Below, in pieces: positions 60,861 to 64,000 of a stretch of DNA of 64,000 nucleotides (the stretch's first letter is position 1; each line of letters begins with the position of its first letter). Location: contig ML213505.1 in assembly GCA_004369045.1 (NCBI GenBank), positions 596,591 to 660,590 on the forward strand, given 5' to 3'. A program made the translations under genes and the position numbers. A model generated the notes under the pieces. It was not told the origin of the DNA. It searched no databases and saw nothing but the letters and a program-made list of their open reading frames with translations. This stretch comes from Heliocybe sulcata (Eukaryota; Basidiomycota; Agaricomycetes; Gloeophyllales; Gloeophyllaceae).

Positions 60861-63016
60861 GGCCTGCTGCGTGGTGTCGGTGCTTGAGTACAACGAAGGA
60901 ACCGAGTCTCGCAGCGAGCTCAGCACAGTTCGAAAGTGTATACGTGGTCAACACGGTGAGAGGGCCGTCTATGGAAGACTTTGCCGGAGCGGTGACGAGA
61001 CCTCATATGACAGTTTCCACGCCTCTACCTAAATTGAATCGCTCCCTTCCGGCCGTACTACACCACCAACTTGCGCGCACCGGAATTGCAGCGCGTGGCA
61101 CCTGTGATAATCTGGAGAGCTTCGGCTGCAGACCAGGTGTACCGGCATGCGGAGTCCATACTCCTGCCGGATCTGCCGTACAGGGGTGTTAGCACCGCAT
61201 AATCGGTGTCTTCTAAGGTCCGCGCGGCATCAGTGCTCTCCGTGTGAGGTCCGTCATCAGCACACCTGAACTGCAGGTGTCCGCTCCCGGCCGACACGCA
61301 CCAGACATATCGCGCTCACGTGATTGTTGAAAATTGTCGGACTTTAAAATTGACTTAAACTTCGTCGCGCCCGAACGCTCGTTGCATCACCCACTCTTCG
61401 TCCCTTCCATCACGCATTGCCATCTTCCTTCACTCGTTGGTATGTCTATCCTCTCTTGCAGAGCGAGTTATTGTTGACTTCTGGTATACAGAGTGCGACA
61501 TATATGTGTCAGTGCAAGGTGTCGAGTGAGTCGCGTCTTTAGCAGCTTAGCATCGTGTCAAGTATGAAGTCAACGCAGCAATGGCGGAGGCAGGAACAAG
61601 ATAGGTATTGTCGGGGTGTCTGAGAAGAGTGCATATATGAGCTGCGGTGAGTGGATGTGCCCCGAGGTATGTGTCTTGCCCATGTCCTGTGTTGCAGAGC
61701 TGATGCCTCTGTCATGTAGGTAATTGGCCTGGGCTCAGGTAGGTCCATGTTGATCATCGAACTTGTATACGTATTTTCTATACAATGTAATATCTACAAC
61801 ATAATCATCAATGTTCATAAAGTCTTGCATCTACCAATATCAAGCTACAATAGGCAGCTATTAAGAGGATGAGCAGCCCGAGCAGCCATGGCATCGGACG
61901 GTGAACCGGTGAAGGGCAGGCGGGCCAGTCGGCTGCAATGCAGATGGAATGCATACAGCCTGGATGAATCTCGGCGGTGGCTGCATCACAGCTGCAGCAC
62001 CAGCGTATCGAGGGTGGCTATGCCGGGTGTTGCCGCCACGAGCCGCGCCTGCGAGGCAGCTGTGACCAAAGTGGTGGTGTACACTCCTCCGATGCACATT
62101 GCAAGATATCCAGAAAACGGCATTCAAAATTCCAACGGACGTATGAGGATGGAATACATGTCGCTGTACTGAGTATTGGAGGAGAGAGGGTCGAAAGGAA
62201 GTATGTCCTTACAACTGCAAAGCAAAGAAGCGTTACGAGGCATGTCTGACATACTTTTGTACGCTGCTCACCCCATGCTGACTATTTGAACTCGAAGATA
62301 AAGTGGCATATATATACTGGACGAGCCATATTTCTCAACACCCAGTGATTTTGCCGTATTGCCTTGCATGAACATTGAATCGCCGTCACGTGACTGGTAG
62401 CTGGACGAGATATTGGATGCTACCCGAGCTTGTCTGCGAGACCCGACACCTCGTTATGGCGCCCTCACACGACTTCTACTTCTTCTCCGAAGCCAGGATT
62501 GTCGAAACAATGCCATTACCATGGCGCGGCCAAGCCCTCTTGTCCGATTTGTGAAAGTTCTTATGGACCTGTATTCTTCTTGGGAGACAATATTGTTCAA
62601 ACAGCTCGGGATTTATTCGTGCCACCTCATGAAGCTCAGGATTTTCGTGAGTGACTCACCTTATATCCCTGTGACGAGCGGGTCTCAGCGTGCTTTCTCA
62701 GTGTGGGGCGCTACCAAGTCTGGACGAGGAGAACCTTGAAGACGTTGGTCAGCTCACGCGCTTGCATACTCTCCCCATCTTGACACGCCCGACGTGATCC
62801 ACGGTGTGATAGTCTATCCGAAATGTGTGCGGAAGTCACCGATCTGCATCCCTGTCACTGTGTCCACATTCCCTATACGGTCCTGTCGGGATACAGGGCA
62901 ATACGTGATGTGATCTGTTGGTTACCTCGGGGCAGGGCTTAGTGAATGCGCTGATGTAACGCTTACATTCCCTTAGTGCTCATTATCTCTCAGAACACCA
63001 ACGTACGCTACACAAA
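60861..63016. other. Gene-poor region with possible gene remnants
   Basis: About 2.1 kb lies between the SEC16 start and the last gene. A pyrimidine-rich stretch at about 61390-61440, followed by a GTATGT, looks like a transcription start and donor, but no coding sequence follows it. On the minus strand at about 61800-62130, short hydrophobic frames (for example LAMCIGGVYTTTLVTAAS and MPWLLGLLILLIAAY) hint at a decayed membrane-protein gene. On the plus strand, 62417-62760 holds short frames (MLPELVCETRHLVMAPSHDF) that could be a 5' part of the kinase-like gene to the right. None can be supported as a complete gene. Confidence 0.4.
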
Positions 63017-64000
63017 ATGCGCAGTTCACTAGCCGCGCCGTCTGGGTATACAAAGGGCATCGCTGGCTACGCGAAACTGTTGGACAAACAAATAGTCTAT
63101 ATCACCGCCAAGGCTACACCCTCCCTCCGTCGCCTCATTCAACGACTCTCTAGCTCATCCTGTCGATGCTCTGAACCGTGGACTGCTGTGCCAGCGAGTC
63201 CGTCGCCTAAGCTGTTGGTGTCGGGGTGAAAGATCTGTCTCGTCTCCGCGAAAGTCTATGACATTGAAGACGACCGCATGCAGATGCCGAATGCACTCCT
63301 TGGCGATGCGTTTCCGCAGTTCAAGCGGAGGGGTGCCATGGTTGATGGTGCAATGCTACCACCGTCATGGGGGGCGAGCGACGGCATGTACTGTGCATCG
63401 AGGAGTGGAAAAAAGCGGGCGCTACGATCGGTGATCCCGAGGTTCAGATTGTGGCCGGTTATTGCAAGTTAGTATCCGGTAAAGCGGTATGTACTATACA
63501 TCCGGTTCTTTGGGCGGATGGGCTCATCACATAGTCTCAGTAGGCCGACTACGCTCAGCAGATATATTTCCCGGCTGTCCTACTCACGTATACCGGCCGA
63601 CTGCTACGGATATACGGCGCTGTCTACATAGGTGTCGCTATGATACAACCGATCGGCGAACAAATCAGATTATACGGCGCACCGCTGCACAGACCGCGGA
63701 TTGTTCAAGTTGCGGACACTTAGTCCCCTCGACACTGCACTCTACGGTCTCGAAGCGTATTACCAGGGGCTAATGGACGAAGAATGCGCCGTGGAGTCAT
63801 GTCTCTTCCTTTCTCCGCCCTCGCCCAAAACGTCGACACCTCTCAATCAGCAGCTTTTCGGACCTGAGAGTTCACGGACTACTTGGGTTACGACGGTCGT
63901 ACATCTGACGATTGCAGTCGCGCTTTTTTCATGGGCAAGCTCAACTGGGATCACGTGGTCATCAAGTTCGACGAGCAATACGACTACTCGGCGAACAAGG
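63017..64000 (+). pseudogene. Fungal protein-kinase-like gene, interrupted, cut by right edge
   Basis: This looks like the N-terminal part of a large fungal kinase-like family common in Agaricomycetes. Segments in order are KVYDIEDDRMQMPNALLGD (about 63245-63310), HVLCIEEWKKAGATIGDPEV and QIVAGYCKLVSGKA (about 63387-63486). A well-formed intron (63487-63558) leads to QIYFPAVLLTYTGRLLRIYG, followed by GLEAYYQGLM. At the edge is the nucleotide-binding strand DHVVIKFDEQYDYSANK, where the Lys would be the ATP-binding one. The segments are in the order expected of the family but not all in one continuous frame, so the gene is either decayed or has unresolved splicing. The family call rests on remembered sequence patterns. 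The rest lies beyond the window. Confidence 0.5.

Overview
The window is nuclear DNA of a filamentous basidiomycete, almost certainly an Agaricomycete. The evidence is dense genes on both strands, many short GT-AG introns (about 50-70 nt), pyrimidine-rich tracts ahead of start codons, and clear fungal orthologues (Rlp24, Atg2, Sen34, Mih1/Cdc25, Rsp5, striatin, Tma7, Dpm2, Pik1, Kre2/Ktr, Tom40, Sec16). I cannot name the species. I saw no operons, CRISPR arrays, rRNA, transposons or virus-like elements.

Layout, left to right: RAD54 (-, cut by the left edge); RLP24 (+); ATG2 (-, very large); a LisH-CTLH-CRA protein (+); an unrecognised leucine-rich protein (-); an EI24-like membrane protein (+); SEN34 (-); a GDSL esterase of the IAH1 type (+); CDC25 (+); RSP5 (+); the mRNA cap methyltransferase (-); striatin (-); TMA7 (-, five small exons); a giant conserved protein with two zinc-binding modules (+); DPM2 (-); PIK1 (+); a KRE2/KTR mannosyltransferase (-); an intron-containing tRNA-Ile(UAU) (-); a FetA/STAR1-like ABC ATPase (-); TOM40 (-); a second KRE2/KTR mannosyltransferase (+); a CCCH finger-RS-coiled-coil protein (-); SEC16 (-); then about 2 kb without a convincing gene; and finally an interrupted fungal protein-kinase-like gene (+) running off the right edge.

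Most genes are conserved housekeeping genes, so neighbours need not act together. Two themes recur. One is secretion and glycosylation: SEC16 (COPII sites), PIK1 (Golgi PI4P), DPM2 (dolichol-phosphate-mannose) and two Golgi mannosyltransferases. The other is autophagy and ubiquitin: ATG2, the EI24-like protein, RSP5 and a GID/CTLH-type protein. Coding ends given here come from hand-joined exons. Splice sites are inferred from GT-AG sites, frame and family similarity, with no transcript data.

The points most worth a second look are the giant zinc-binding protein, an in-frame intron between two catalytic residues of SEN34, a DPM2 gene whose first coding exon is only the ATG, the G37 in tRNA-Ile(UAU), the lone FetA/STAR1-like ATPase, the mannosyltransferase pair, and the CCCH-RS-coiled-coil protein.
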